NCBI GenBank assembly: GCA_030998225.1
Contig: JAPYXD010000522.1
Location: 3,038,001-3,102,000 of the forward strand
DNA length: 64,000 bases
From: Diplolepis rosae
Taxonomy: Eukaryota; Arthropoda; Insecta; Hymenoptera; Diplolepididae
Direction of reading: 5' to 3'
Within the stretch, counting starts at the first letter, position 1. Each line of letters starts with the position of its first letter. A model generated the notes under the pieces. The model saw nothing but the letters and a program-made list of their open reading frames with translations, searched no databases and was not told the origin of the DNA. The position numbers and the translations under genes were made by a program. Shown here in pieces: positions 46,125 to 57,268 of this stretch.

Positions 46125-46620
46125 CATAGTTTGGTTCAAATAAAATAAATTTGATAAAATCACAAACAGATTCGACCTTGAGGCTAACCTTAGTGATTAA
46201 ACAATCATTTTATTTTATTATCAATTTTACACATATCTTGTTAAAATAAAATAATTTTATCGAATCACGAAGGGATCTGACCTTTAGGCTAACCCAAGTG
46301 ATCAAACGACTTATTTTATTTGAAATCTTGTTATCTAAGTTTCTGAAAGTACAAAGATTACATAGGATTTTGTGCTTGAGTCATGCCTGTCTAATATGGT
46401 ACTTATTTAATTCTCAAGTGTTAACTAAGTTCTAATTTGAGTTTAAAACGAGACAAAATAGGACACGAGAGTATACGTCCTTTTTAGATTCGTCGAAGGT
46501 TCACCATGCAATATTGTTTATAACTTCCATTTCAACTTTGTTAACCAACAGAATATTTTTAATTGCAAACGATTGGCTAAGGAAATGTACTTGAGTCAGG
46601 CTTGTCCAATCTTCTCATTA
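46125..46620 (+). repeat. Leader repeats of Gypsy copy 2
   Basis: Two units with GACCTTGAGGCTAACC-like cores (near 46178 and 46280) and both GTGCTTGAGTCATGCC- and ACTTGAGTCAGGCTTGTC-type words, in the same order as in copy 1. Confidence 0.8.
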
Positions 46621-46974
46621 CTAAAATTCTCTGCTATTTTATAAATTTTTCAATTGTGTATTATAAAAAATTAAAAAATAAATTTTTTCTTTGACTATAA
46701 GAATTATTTAAAAATCACTCATTACTTATATCATTTAACAATTGAATTCCTGAATTGAAAAAATATAATACTTTATCACTCAAAACAATACAATATATAT
46801 GTGAATATTAAACTTTCAACAAAAAACAGTGTTCTTGATATAAAATCAAGGTAAAGAGATATCAAATATTTCAGTTAAGGCAACAGACCGATCGTGCAAC
46901 ACTGCAATTTGAACCTAACTGTGATATGCGTTTGAATAGCTGAATGTCAAAGGTTATTGTTAACAGTTAAAAAA

Positions 46975-47217
46975 ATGTCAGGTCAAGTGAGATGGAAAGG
47001 AAGATTCATAAAGAATAAAACCTCAAACTATGAAGTGCGTCGAAATTCAGGACTGGTTGAAGCGAGGAAAAGAAAATATTCTGCCGGCAATTTCACGTAT
47101 GCTTCCAAGCTGGTTGTGTGTGGGTGTGTGTCGAGCCCTACAGCAGACAAGCTGAAGAAAGGAAACAGTGTTGCCGGGCCGCAATACTGTTACGTTTATC
47201 TGTTTGAAAGTGACTGA
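46975..47217 (+). CDS. Short ORF of unknown function inside the copy 2 leader
   Basis: Open from ATG at 46975 for 80 codons (MSGQVRWKGRFIKNKTSNYE onward) with VVCGCVSSP and a C-terminal YCYVYLFESD. There is no counterpart at the same place in copy 1, so it arrived by insertion. The N-terminal VRWKGRFI-type start reminds me of short proteins associated with insect mobile elements, but I cannot name a family. Confidence 0.3.
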   Translation: MSGQVRWKGRFIKNKTSNYEVRRNSGLVEARKRKYSAGNFTYASKLVVCGCVSSPTADKLKKGNSVAGPQYCYVYLFESD

Positions 47218-47549
47218 AATCTAAATGTTCTAAATTAAATTATCTATAAATCTGGACGGTGGAGAGATTTGATGTTTTTTTTTTAAATTCATATTTTCAA
47301 GCAGCACAATTACCGACATTTTTTTAAATTTCTCTACCAGAGTGTTTAATTACTACGAATTAAAATGTGAAGAGTGCCTATGCATTTCCCATGAATTACG
47401 TGTTAAGATAGTCAACTTTGACATTAATTATCTCTACATCGGTATGGTTGAAAAATTTGAAATTAATTTAACATATAAATAATTATTCTATTTAAATATC
47501 AGCTCCTTTTTTTAAAAAATTCTACCAGAGATCGGTTTTTTTACATACA

Positions 47550-47985
47550 ACCTTAACTGAAGCAGAAGAAGCAGTATCTAAAAAACAAAATCCTAATTTT
47601 GTTATGCAAAATCAGCAACTTAATAATAATTACCAACAACGAGAAAATAATCAAAATAATTCTGCAATGAATAATTATCGGAATAACCATTTTTTGGAAA
47701 CAGAAACAATAGTTATAACAAAAATAACTTTGCACAAAACAATTATCCGAATAACAATCTTTTAAAGAACAGGAACAACAATCACAATAATTTCTCAAGT
47801 AATAGAAATAATTATCCCAACAGCAATAGATGCTATAATTAAAATAATCATAATTTTTTGAGAAACAGAAATTATGACAATAGACAAGAAAATCAAGATC
47901 ACAGACAATTTTCAAATCAAAACAGACAATGTTATTGAGAAAGCAACAATTGAGTAGATCTAATCAAAAATATTCACATGTATAA
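47550..47985 (+). pseudogene. Gag C-terminal relic of Gypsy copy 2
   Basis: Reads EEAVSKKQNPNFVMQNQQLN and Asn/Arg-rich sequence with frame breaks, aligned to 28620-29040 of copy 1. Zinc knuckles are not kept. Confidence 0.8.
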
Positions 47986-47994
47986 AAACGTCTA

Positions 47995-48606
47995 AACGTA
48001 CAAAATAAACTGTATCGATTAGAATCGACACAAATATTAACAATTCCAGCTAGAAAAGTAACAAGATTTTACGTTCTAATGGAAAATACTAAAAAAAGCG
48101 AAGGTTACATACCTCGACTACATATTGGCGAAGGAATTTATGCCGGAGACGCAATTGTAAAAAATTGTAAGGGTAAAGCTTATATGAAATTTGCAAATAC
48201 AAACGAAAAACCAGTAACGATATCAATACCGACTATTACCTCAAACGATTTTGAAGAAAGAGATTCTCAAAATATAACAAGACAATAAAGAAATTTAAAA
48301 AACTTAAGTGATGACGATTCATCTAACAAAATTCTGAATAGCTTCTTGAAAACCAACAATATCTTCGACCACTTATGCAAATTTTTAACCATAACAGGTG
48401 AAGAAAGAATAGAATGTATCAAAAAACTTCCTTGATTGGATCATTTGAATCAAGATGAATATGAACATGTAGAAAGATTACTTATCAACAGTGCAGATTG
48501 ATTTCAAATCCGAGGAGAACCATTTGAAGCTACTAACGTTTTGCAAGATTCGATTCCAACTATAGATGATTCTCCAATTCATTATGGTTCATTTACAAGC
48601 AGGAAA
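47995..48606 (+). pseudogene. Protease-to-RT linker relic of Gypsy copy 2
   Basis: 48079-48288 is open (KSEGYIPRLHIGEGIYAGDA) and aligns with 29656-29870 of copy 1. TAA replaces a Ser codon at 48286. The frame then continues unshifted through TGEERIECIKKL, showing the ancestral reading at the place where copy 1 is frameshifted. Confidence 0.85.
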
Positions 48607-48609
48607 ATA

Positions 48610-49682
48610 TCCCAGCAAACACATTATGTAGCCGCTCCGTAACAAAAGGGTAACATAGTTATTTCTGGTTATGTAACGATTGTTATTGTTCAGTTATGTA
48701 ATTTCTATATAACGGGAAGGTAACCATGTTATGTAAGGTTGTTACTGCGTGAAGATGTAAAATATCAATAAAAGAGTGAATGTAACAATTCTGTAACAGT
48801 GGGATGTATATGCTATAGAAAAACAATGTAAAATTCGCTCTCTAATTGTGTTACCCACATGATCTGTAACAGTTTTGTCATAATGTTATCTAAGTGAACT
48901 GTCACGGCATTACTGTATAATTATGTAAGTCGTGTATAATGTACATTAATGTACATTAGTAACAGCTACGTAACAGTGCGACATAATTTTTATGTGACAA
49001 TACTGTAACTTTGATTCTATAACTTGGTTACGCGAATGATCTATAACACTTTCTTTGCAGTGTTACGTAAGTGTACTATGACGGCATTACTGTGTAGTGC
49101 TTCTCTGTAAGTTGTGTATAATGCACGTTATTATCAGATATGTAACAATCATGTAATATTATATATAGATATTTTAATTTCCCGAATACCGACATCAATA
49201 ATAGTTGGAAAAATTAAAAATTGTGGGTAATACCTTGTGTAAACTTAATTGCTCTTATGCAAAAATTTCACATGCCCTAAGTATAATATTCAGTAATCGA
49301 CAAATAACACAAAGGTGCAAAATTTGACTCACAGAAATGAGTTGTGTACTATCAATATTTTATCATTGTATATCTGTTCAACATATCTCCGTTACATACT
49401 ATTTACATATCGCTTTTACAAAACTTCTGTATAACATAATTGCATAACACATATAGAACATATTTACATTGATGCTGCGTAACAATATAGCACATATGTT
49501 ACATAAATCTGTTATAGACCCATTACATCACAGCGTTACAGAGCTGTTATAAAACTAATTAATCACACAGTGTGTGACATTTTACGTCACAGGTGACTCA
49601 CCTGTAAGTCACCAGATATGTAACGTGTTACAATCTGTTACGTAACGGTTACATACATGTTATATAACAGTGTTTGCTGGGA
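48610..49682. mobile_element. 1.07-kb element with 13-bp TIRs and many GTAAC words
   Basis: TCCCAGCAAACAC at 48610-48622 and its exact inverse at 49670-49682. The interior is dense in GTAAC/GTTAC words (dozens, both orientations) with little else and no ORF. It interrupts an alignment to copy 1 near 30735, with AT at both junctions as the likely target duplication. Dense subterminal words of this kind often bind the mobilising enzyme; that is inference here. Confidence 0.82.
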
Positions 49683-49960
49683 TGAAGTTTTACGACCTGA
49701 GATAGGATAATAAGGTCATTTGATTGATAAAAATGTAGTTCGACCAGACCCCAAAATCCTCTAAATTCTTAATTAGCTTCTATAAAAGGATACTCCTTTC
49801 ATATGGACAATACACAGCAAAAAGCTTACGATATTTTCAAATCAAAATTATGCGAAGAACCACTTTTACAACGGCCCGATTTTTCTCAACCCTTTGTTCT
49901 CACAAGAGACGCCTCAAGATACGTAATAAGAGGTATATATGAAAAATAAGCACATGCAAT
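49683..49960 (+). pseudogene. RT/RNase H fragments of Gypsy copy 2
   Basis: VLRPEIG, VRPDPK, then KDTPFIW and PIFLNPLF are readable with stops, aligned to 30755-31230 of copy 1 with a large internal deletion. Confidence 0.75.
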
Positions 49961-49966
49961 AATATT

Positions 49967-50083
49967 TTATGTGCCTCAGCCGCGGAAACTCGTTTTTCCG
50001 TTACAGCTGAGAGTAAAGCAATGTTGTATATTCCGTTACAGAGGAATACAATGTAGAAATTGAACTGCGCATGCACATTATAC
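49967..50083 (-). repeat. 0.2-kb dispersed repeat, partial third copy
   Basis: An inverted match to the right half of 11662-11871 (GTGCCTCAGCCGCGGAAACT at the left end here). It is inserted between RNase H and spacer sequences of copy 2. Confidence 0.78.
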
Positions 50084-50089
50084 ACGAAG

Positions 50090-50403
50090 ATAAAGTTATA
50101 GTAAAATATACAAATTTATTTAAACTACTATCTTCAGAACTTCCTGTTATTAAAGATAAAAATTCGCTATGGAATACCATGATTACTAGGAGTGAAATAA
50201 AAGCAAGAACAAATCCAAGAAATAATGTATTTACAGATTTTAAAAATACCCCTTCTTAAACAAAAAGAAAGAGAGGTAGACCAAGGAAACAAATAATTGA
50301 AGACGAACTTGCGGAAATATATACGAAAAATCCAAGTCAAATAGAACTAGGATCCGATTCTGACTCTGATCCTGAATATTTGGACTATTTGAAAGAAACC
50401 TAA
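50090..50403 (+). pseudogene. AT-hook spacer relic of Gypsy copy 2
   Basis: Aligned to 31600-32035 of copy 1. Keeps YTNLFKLLSSELPVI, KRKRGRPRKQI (RGRP core 50272-50283) and DSDSDPEYLDYLKE. The first AT-hook of copy 1 is not present. Confidence 0.82.
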
Positions 50404-50748
50404 GCAATTTACTTATTATACGAATGATCTCAAGAATTGAATTTACGATTGATCAGTATTTCAAAGCCTTCAAAAATCGACCATATAGCTTGGAAAGAAA
50501 TGAAATTAATTTTTTATTTAGTTTTTGGAAATTTACTTACGGAAATAACAGTTTTTAACGGCATAACGGAATATCCGACAAAAGAACGAAGATTACCATT
50601 AATTGAAGAAGCTCACTCTTTAGCAGCAGGAGGCCATAAAGGTGTAACAGAGACTTAAAATCGAATTCGCCAAAAATTTGTATTGAAAAATATAAAAGTC
50701 GATATTCAAAAGTATATTCAAGGCTGTTTTCAATGTCAAATAGAGAAA
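50404..50748 (+). pseudogene. Integrase N-terminus of Gypsy copy 2
   Basis: LNLRLISISKPSKIDHIAWK, EEAHSLAAGGHKGVTET and GCFQCQIE match the integrase zinc region of copy 1. Broken by TAA near 50656 and then by the palindromic insertion. Confidence 0.85.
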
Positions 50749-50804
50749 AATATAAGGAAAATGACCGAGCTGGACTAAATAGAAGTCAAAGTTTATTATT
50801 GTAT

Positions 50805-50847
50805 GGCCAACGTTTCGAAGACAAACACCGTCTTCCTCTTCAGGGCC
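50805..50847 (-). ncRNA. Hammerhead-ribozyme-like motif, left arm
   Basis: On the - strand: GGCC, CTGAAGA, one extra G, stem GAAGAC, loop GGTGTTT, stem GTCTTC, GAAA, CGTT, GGCC. This has the CUGANGA and GAAA core strands, a 6-bp stem II, a GGCC/GGCC stem I, almost no stem III and GUU as a permitted cleavage triplet. The extra G before stem II departs from the canonical core. Activity is untested. Confidence 0.5.
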
Positions 50848-51289
50848 TTAGTATGTAGATTAGAAAACACATTTAGTAAAATCAAAACCAATATAGTGAA
50901 ACATCACTGTGAAGTAATAGAGGCTAGTCAATGTTGATAAAACTTAAATGGTCACATGTAAAAATCGTTGTATATAATGTGTAAATTATGTAAGAGTATA
51001 TCCAATTAGCAACATCGATTCCATCATTCTTAGTAAAAACTATAATATATTTTATAATTATTGTTTAATTCTATGTTTTGTGCCAGAATATATTATAGTT
51101 TTTACTAAGAATGATGGAATCGATGTTGCTAATTGGATATACTCTTACATAATTTACACATTATAAGCAACGCTTTTTAACTGTAACCAGTTAAGTTTTA
51201 TCAACATTGACTAGCCTCATTACTTCACAGTGATGTTTCACAATATTGGTTTTGATTTTACTAAATGTGTTTTCTAATCTACATACTAA

Positions 51290-51332
51290 GGCCCTGAAGA
51301 GGAAGACGGTGTTTGTCTTCGAAAAGTTGGCC
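51290..51332 (+). ncRNA. Hammerhead-ribozyme-like motif, right arm
   Basis: The same arrangement as the left-arm motif on the + strand, with GAAAAGTT where the left arm has GAAACGTT. The change falls in the minimal stem III, so this copy is more likely inactive. Confidence 0.45.
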
Positions 51333-51434
51333 ATACAATAATAAACTTTGACTTCTATTTAGTCCAGCTCGGTCATTTTCCTTATATTTTTAAGCATATA
51401 CAAACTGGACAACTCCTAACAAATTTCAAATAGA

Positions 51435-52215
51435 GAAATTAGTTTGAGGTAAAACTGAAAATCCTATGGTTATTACTGATACACCCACTACTGCCTTTGA
51501 AAAAATATCAATGGATATTGTTCGTCTACCACCAGAAACAAAATCTCAAAATTTGTATATTCTTACTATGCAAGATAATTTCACAAAATACTCTCTAGCA
51601 ATACCTCTTCCTAATCATCAAGCTGGTACAATAGCAGATGCGGTTTAAAAAAAATTTATTTGCATATTTAGATCTCCGAAAGGAGTACTAACGGATCAAG
51701 GCGGAGATTCTCTAAGCAATTTATCAAAAAGACTAGCGAAACGCTGTAGAATCAAACAATTTCGTACCACAGCTTTTCACCCTCAATCCAATGGATCACT
51801 TGAACGATCACATCATGTTCGAGGTGAATATCTCAAACAATTTGTAGCAAAAATCTCAGAATGGGACGCTTGGCTAGAATTAGCAATGTTCTCATATAAC
51901 ACAAGTGTATACAAAGCCACAAAATGTACGCCTTATAAATTACTTTTTGGTAAATTAACCCGTGAACCTTCTAGTGAACCTCTATCACAAAATGAAAAAT
52001 TGCAAACCTATGATGATTATTATATCAACTTTGTCACACAACTGCACAAAATGCGAACACAGGCGAGAGAAAATTTCATAACAGCAAAATAAAAATAAAA
52101 AATGTACCATGATAAGAAAAATTAATCCTTTGGAAATAAAAATTAGGGATAATGTATTTTTATTAAAGTGAGGAAAAATATAAAAGATAGATAATCAATA
52201 CACAGGTCCTCGCGA
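51435..52215 (+). pseudogene. Integrase core and C-terminus of Gypsy copy 2
   Basis: Keeps KISMDIV (first Asp), GVLTDQGGDSLS (second Asp), HPQSNGSLERS (Glu), then, beyond the end of copy 1, NPLEIKIRDNVFLLK and YTGPREVLDVLGKENF, the C-terminal module. Stops occur near 51646 and 52090. Confidence 0.85.
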
Positions 52216-53039
52216 AGTTTTAGATGTACTTGGAAAAGAAAACTTCACACTGGTCAGAATCATCTACTTCCTTCTTTGCAGCATAAATATCTATTCTTAT
52301 TTCTGACGTTACCAATTTCAGAGACCTGTTCAGTCGAAGTAACGTCATCATAACTAGATGGCGCCATACATCTTTTCTTAATCCTCGTTCAACATTGGTT
52401 ACTTGACGAAGCCAGAAATAATACAATGTTTTTTGTTGATACTGTTACTAGCTTTATTGTTATTTAAATGAACTGGGTCATGACATCAAGCAAAGAAATA
52501 GTTGAGCCAACCAATAAATTGTCAGCGGCATGTTTTATAAATCAAAGTGGTTTGATCGACTCACCTATAAAACATTCAGCAAGAGCTAGAGCTCGGCATA
52601 TATTAACTAAAGTCATGGGGCAGAAAGTTCGTGCGAAGCGTTGGTTTGGTGTATCCTTCTTTTTCAATGAAATTACGTATTCGCTTAAAGAATCGACTGG
52701 AAATTAATCATTATAAAAATGATGTTATCGATTAATTTAAAATTCAACAAGTGATAACATTTTGGATGGATAAAAAATAAGAATTTTTTTTCTAAAAGAA
52801 TATTAAATTACATGGAGAAATGCGCAATTAACATTTATATAAAGAGAAGAAAAATATAAGTGCAGATTTTTTAATTATTTTAATTTTAAAGTCAAATCTA
52901 TACGTTGTTAGAAGAAGAGCCCTTACACGGAACAAAATAAATAAAGTAATTTTACTTAACTTTGCCGATTAAACTTGGAACATAAGGACTTTTTTTGGTG
53001 AGGATGAAAAATTGGGAAATATTTTATTTACGTTGTACA
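52216..53039. other. No gene recognised
   Basis: Includes an isolated 79-codon frame at 52468-52707 with no recognised domain. No 3' LTR of copy 2 could be found here. Confidence 0.35.
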
Positions 53040-53525
53040 AGACTATCTTAGGAAGGGTCTAGGCATACCTTTTAAAAACATAAAAAACCTCTCTCGAAAC
53101 AATACACCACCCGCGGAACCGCTTTTCGGCTTTAAACTTCACGGGTGGTTGGTTCCAACTTAAAGTCGCCTACGACTCTTCCGTCATCCTTTCGCCCGGG
53201 ACCTTCATTCGTGGCCGCACGCGCGCTAGGCGAACCGACAAGCCGCAACAGCCAGGGAAAGACTAAAAAGAATACTCCCCGAACGATGCGGACATTCAAA
53301 TCCGCCCAGGGCGCAGGACCGCGGGTGCAGTCCCCGATTCGATTGTTACTGGCCCTCCCCATTGTTTCGCTCTCGACGCCCATCGAGCTCTCTCTTCTTT
53401 ATCACAAGTGTGACAAATGACTCGATGAGCGTCCACAACCGCTCAGACTGGGGCATGAGAAGGACCATTGTGTCAGGAGTAAGCTCGGCACCCACTGCCT
53501 GACCGAGGGCCTCCCTTGCCACACT

Positions 53526-53798
53526 CTATTTGGAGCAGACGAAGAGTGCGTGCTCTGTGGTATCCACCGGAAAATCGCAGTAGCAACACATCTTCTCGTC
53601 TTTCTTCTTGAAGCGCCTCAGGTACGCGTTAAAGCAGCCATGGCCTGAGAGCGCTTGCGCCAAATAAAAGACGACTTCCCCATGCTCTCTGTTCAGCCAG
53701 GTGGCGAGCTCAGGGATCAGGTGGTAGGTCCATCTCCCGGTCTGCTTAAAGTGCCATCTCATCTGCCTCTTCTCGACGAGTCTGCGCCTTCCGTCCAT
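53526..53798 (-). pseudogene. LINE ORF2 C-terminal CCHC region
   Basis: Encodes FYLAQALSGHGCFNAYLRRF and CCYCDFPVDTTEHALFVC, the R1-type C-terminal Cys/His motif. Continues degraded to about 53140. Confidence 0.83.
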
Positions 53799-54491
53799 GT
53801 GGATGGCCTCCTTTGCTTGAGCGATATCCTGCAGGTCAGCTTAGGTAAGCTCCTTGCGAAGCTGAAAGGTCTCCTCTCTTTCCTCCGCCAATAAATTTAT
53901 TGGCGGGACGCTCACGAGGACCAACACAGCACTCGTCGAGGCAGATCTATATGCTGGAAATATCCTCAGCGCGACGAGTCTTTCCACCGAGATCAGTTTC
54001 CTTTGGATAGCATGGTTATGCAGGGCAATAGCTCAGACCGGAGATGCATAAGCAGCTTCGAATGGACCACGCTCGCCACCAGTCTCCTTTTCGCTTCCCT
54101 GGGTCCACCAACGTTTGGCATAAGCCGAGCCAAGTTTGGATGGCTTTGGCAGTTGCGATCCTTAGGTGTTCGCGAAAGCTAAGCCTACGATCCAACTGCA
54201 CTTCCAGGTACTTTATACTTGTTTTTCACTCGACCTCATGCTCTCCGAGAACGATCCTGGGGTATTGAAAGGATCTCCTGTCCGTAATAAGCAAAGCTTC
54301 AATTTTCTCAGGGGCCATTTTCAGGCCTCTGCTATCTAACCATCGCTTTGCTCGCCACAGACTTTAATTGATCTTCTGCTCTAGTATTCCGACGTCGTCA
54401 GCAGCGCACACGACAAGTGCAATCGTCGTACATGACGTTCCATACGAGTGGACCCACCCGCAACCCTTGAGGGGCGCCACATGTCATCTAT

Positions 54492-55148
54492 TCATTGAGA
54501 GACCTCATATATCACCCACCTGTCGCTCAGATAGTCATCCATCATTCGCAGCAGGTAGTTTGGAACCTTTTTCCGCACCATCGCCTCGATGCAAATGTTC
54601 CATCTCGCGGTATTGAACGCATTGCGTATGTCAATGCTGATCAACGCGCAGAATCCCTCACGCTTACGAGTTTCTTTTCTTGCTTTTGTGGCGATGTTAA
54701 CCACAGCTTGGATAGCGTCCACAATGGACCTGCCTTTCCTGAATCCAAACTGGTTTTCTGAGAGACTGTTCTCCTCGACCAAGAGAGCTTGAAGCCGTTG
54801 TAGAATCAACTCCTTCAGAAGCTTCCCCATCGCATCCAATAGACATATTGGTCTATACGACGAGGCAACCCCTAGAGGTTTGTTGCCCTTCCTCAGCAGG
54901 ACCAACCTCTGCTTCTCCCAGTCTAAGAAGAACCTCCCCTCCTGAAGACAGGAGATGAAGGCTTCTAGGATGATCTCCGGGTATGCCTCGATCACCTCTT
55001 TGAGGATCTCGTTCGGCACATCGTCGATACCCGGCGCTGCATTTGCCTTAAGCCTTCCACCCGCTCTCTTCAGTTCTTCGAAAGTGAAGAGTTCTTCGCG
55101 CCGGACCACGCAGAAACTTCGGTCCACAACACAAAAGTTTCGATACAA
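54492..55148 (-). pseudogene. LINE ORF2 reverse transcriptase, N-terminal half
   Basis: 218 codons open: FTFEELKRAGGRLKANAAPG, PNEILKEVIEAYPEI, RLVLLRKGNKPLGVASSYRP (RT motif), SENQFGFRKGRSIVDAIQAV, FCALISIDIRNAFNTARW (first catalytic Asp in SIDIRNAF), ending YLSDRWVIY. The catalytic FADD block that should follow is deleted or damaged (about 54430). Confidence 0.88.
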
Positions 55149-55150
55149 AT

Positions 55151-57210
55151 CAAGAATATGTTTTACGCTCTTATGTGACTCACTGAGTCACGATATAACC
55201 ACTTTAAATAAAAGACAGGATTTTTATAATTACACTTGGAGTAATAATGTATATTTTTAGGAATCTTTAATGGAAGCTTTCATACTTCACTCTACACTTC
55301 TAAATTTTACTCAACTTTGATTCATTATTAAACATTTAATATATCACAAATAGTTACAGTAATACTATATAACTTCTAACATGTCCGTAAATCCCGAATT
55401 GGATCGGAAGTTAAGTAAAATTACTTCAACTATTTTTCTCCGTGCACAAACTTATTCCTGAATCTTTATTATATTAGTACTCTCTAAACCTGAATTCGTT
55501 TATCGTAGCCTAAGAAAAGAACGAGTATAATCTCAGATTATAAACGGTATAATCTAGATTATGAAAGATACAACCTAGTTTTTAAAACAGAATTATACTA
55601 CATAAATCCTGTTGTTGTCTTTTTCTTGTTTTTACAGTCTAAAGCAAAGTCACACTAGCATCCGATAACTCTATCGAGAGTTATCGTGTCTACAGACGCT
55701 GGACAGCATGAGGATAGACAGACAATTTTGTAAAAAAACCGTTTTTTCTGATTTAGGGGTCTCAAAACATAAAGATTTGATGCAAATTCCTAAAGTAATT
55801 TTTCACATAAAACTAATACTTTTTCATATGATAAGAATGTAAAAATAGTAATCTGATTTGCCAACAACGCCAACTAACCAACAATTTACTGTGAATTTTG
55901 GTGAAGACTACAATTTGAGGATATAAACATTAAAAACTCCTTGCAACAAAGAACCAGCATTGAATAGATAACATCTACTCATATACACCAAGTTGAAATA
56001 TCATACGAATAATTACCTCCGAGAAAAGTGTAGGTGATGATCAAACACATGAAAACAGCACGTAGACATATCATTTTCACGAACTAATGAATAAACTGAT
56101 AATGACAACAATGTTCGATTCACTTGAATTGATATTAACACTATGTTGAAATTAGCTCCAAATATTACATTATAATTAAAATTTTCAAACCTGATAATAC
56201 ATGCGTAACTTTACCAGGCAAATCCAAAGCCATACCATCTGATAAAATTTGACCCGGACTTGTCTAGTTAAACCGCGTGCGTAAACCGAAACTAGTTGAG
56301 ATAATTTGTAAAAGAGTAAACTTAATTTAAAAAAAACTTTCCAAAATCTATTGAGAATTGTCAAAGTTTTTAAATATTTTCATTGACCAGTTTGAGATGG
56401 CGCACCTTATACTATTAAAAGCTTCGGAAGTCGAGCTAATTTCAAGGAACATCAGTTAAACTATCACCAAAATGTGTAGCGGAATAATCGTTTTCCTAAT
56501 TCTTTAATTGATTTAACAAATTTTTGAGATTCTAGTTTCTCTTTAAATTAATAATCCTATCATTTTCTAAATTAGTAGTAATAATCTAACAGAATGATAT
56601 CTGTTCATTATTTTATTGTCTGCTTTGGCCTTCAAATCGTCCGCTGGGAACGTCGACACGTGCGCATCAAGATATTTATTTAACGCTTAGGGTTAAGCTA
56701 TAAAATAGAATTGACTAAAGATTTTCAAAATACGTCTTCAAATCGTACTATAAATTCATGTGAAAATTTATTTAATGATTTTTGCACTTTTAGATTAAAA
56801 TATCCCTAAGTACATTTTGCAGTGCATTTTAGATGCATTCTGATACCAGATTTAACACAAAAAGTTACGTAGAATATCACCTTCATATTTCAGTGGGGAA
56901 AATGTCGCAGGCCTGTGTCATTAGTATATGATTTTTGGATTTACGACTTTTATTTTACTGTGTTCAACATTTTGAAACTTATGAATAATCAAATTTTTTA
57001 GGAATATATTTTGTCGTATTTAAAGTAGACATTTCTTTATGTGGGAAGCAGTAAATTTATTTGACCTTGGTCTTATCTTTCAACTTCAAGATAAAAAGTT
57101 GCTTTTCAATGATAGGAAGCACTTTTATAATAAATGAGATCGTCTGTGGAAGCCTAAAGGCTATTAATCATCAATAAGTCATCACGAATCGTCTTTGTAT
57201 TTGGATAAAA
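55151..57210. other. Mostly unassigned AT-rich sequence
   Basis: 55672-55840 is a truncated member of the 3433-4529 repeat family (TCTATCGAGAGTTATC, right-end hairpin at 55830). Elsewhere no gene is seen. Confidence 0.4.
55672..55840 (+). repeat. Right-end fragment of the 3433-4529 repeat family
   Basis: Aligns with 4365-4529, including the GGGGTCTCAAAAC and AAAGATTTGATG words and the terminal ATAAGAATGT. Confidence 0.8.
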
Positions 57211-57268
57211 ATGAGAATTTTGTTCACTATTCCAATGTGTGCATTTCCAATCATAGCTCATGGTCTTG
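57211..57268 (+). CDS. Possible signal-peptide first exon
   Basis: ATG starts MRILFTIPMCAFPIIAHGL, a short hydrophobic signal-like peptide, followed directly by a donor (CTTG|GTAAAT, GT at 57269). The exon ends in phase 1, the phase in which protease exon A begins. ATAATAAA near 57128 could serve as a weak TATA region. No following exon was found before the window end; the downstream DNA is filled with mobile elements. It may be the first exon of another secreted protein, possibly a paralogue of the protease homologue. Confidence 0.35.

Larger units (their letters stand above)
50746..51425. mobile_element. Palindromic element with a hammerhead-like motif in each arm
   Basis: 50746-51065 and 51085-51391 are inverted copies of each other (arms about 310 bp). 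A 34-base unpaired tail follows the right arm. The flanking TCAAATAGAGAAA (50736-50748 and 51426-51438) is an exact 13-bp direct repeat and, by comparison with copy 1, a target duplication within the integrase. No ORF. Hammerhead motifs plus inverted terminal copies and variable target duplications are reminiscent of Penelope-like elements. Confidence 0.75.
45313..52215 (+). mobile_element. Older relic of the same Gypsy family (copy 2), with insertions
   Basis: In order it keeps an LTR remnant (45313-45455), leader repeats (46125-46620), the Asn-rich gag end, the protease-to-RT linker, a short RT/RNase H piece, the AT-hook spacer and the integrase including its C-terminus. The RT core between the equivalents of 30160 and 30718 of copy 1 is deleted, as is the stretch between RPDPK and NPLNQLL. 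It is invaded by elements at 48610-49682, 49967-50083 and 50746-51425. No 3' LTR is seen. Confidence 0.88.
53040..55150 (-). mobile_element. R1-like LINE, 5'-truncated with internal deletions
   Basis: On the - strand: RT start (55148-54492), further RT and C-terminal pieces (54268-53890), the CCHC region (53798-53526) and the 3' end to about 53040. The region around 53100-53420 is matched in opposite orientation by 62200-62480, which defines a common 3' end. Confidence 0.85.

Noticed and set aside
47553..47915. 120-codon - strand ORF very rich in Cys, Tyr and Phe
   Set aside because: It is the antisense of the Asn-rich gag tail of Gypsy copy 2; AAT/AAC repeats give TTA/GTT-type codons on the other strand.
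48610..49682. Dense short repeats suggesting a satellite or array
   Set aside because: Word spacing is irregular and the stretch has single-copy 13-bp TIRs and an empty site, so it is an inserted element.
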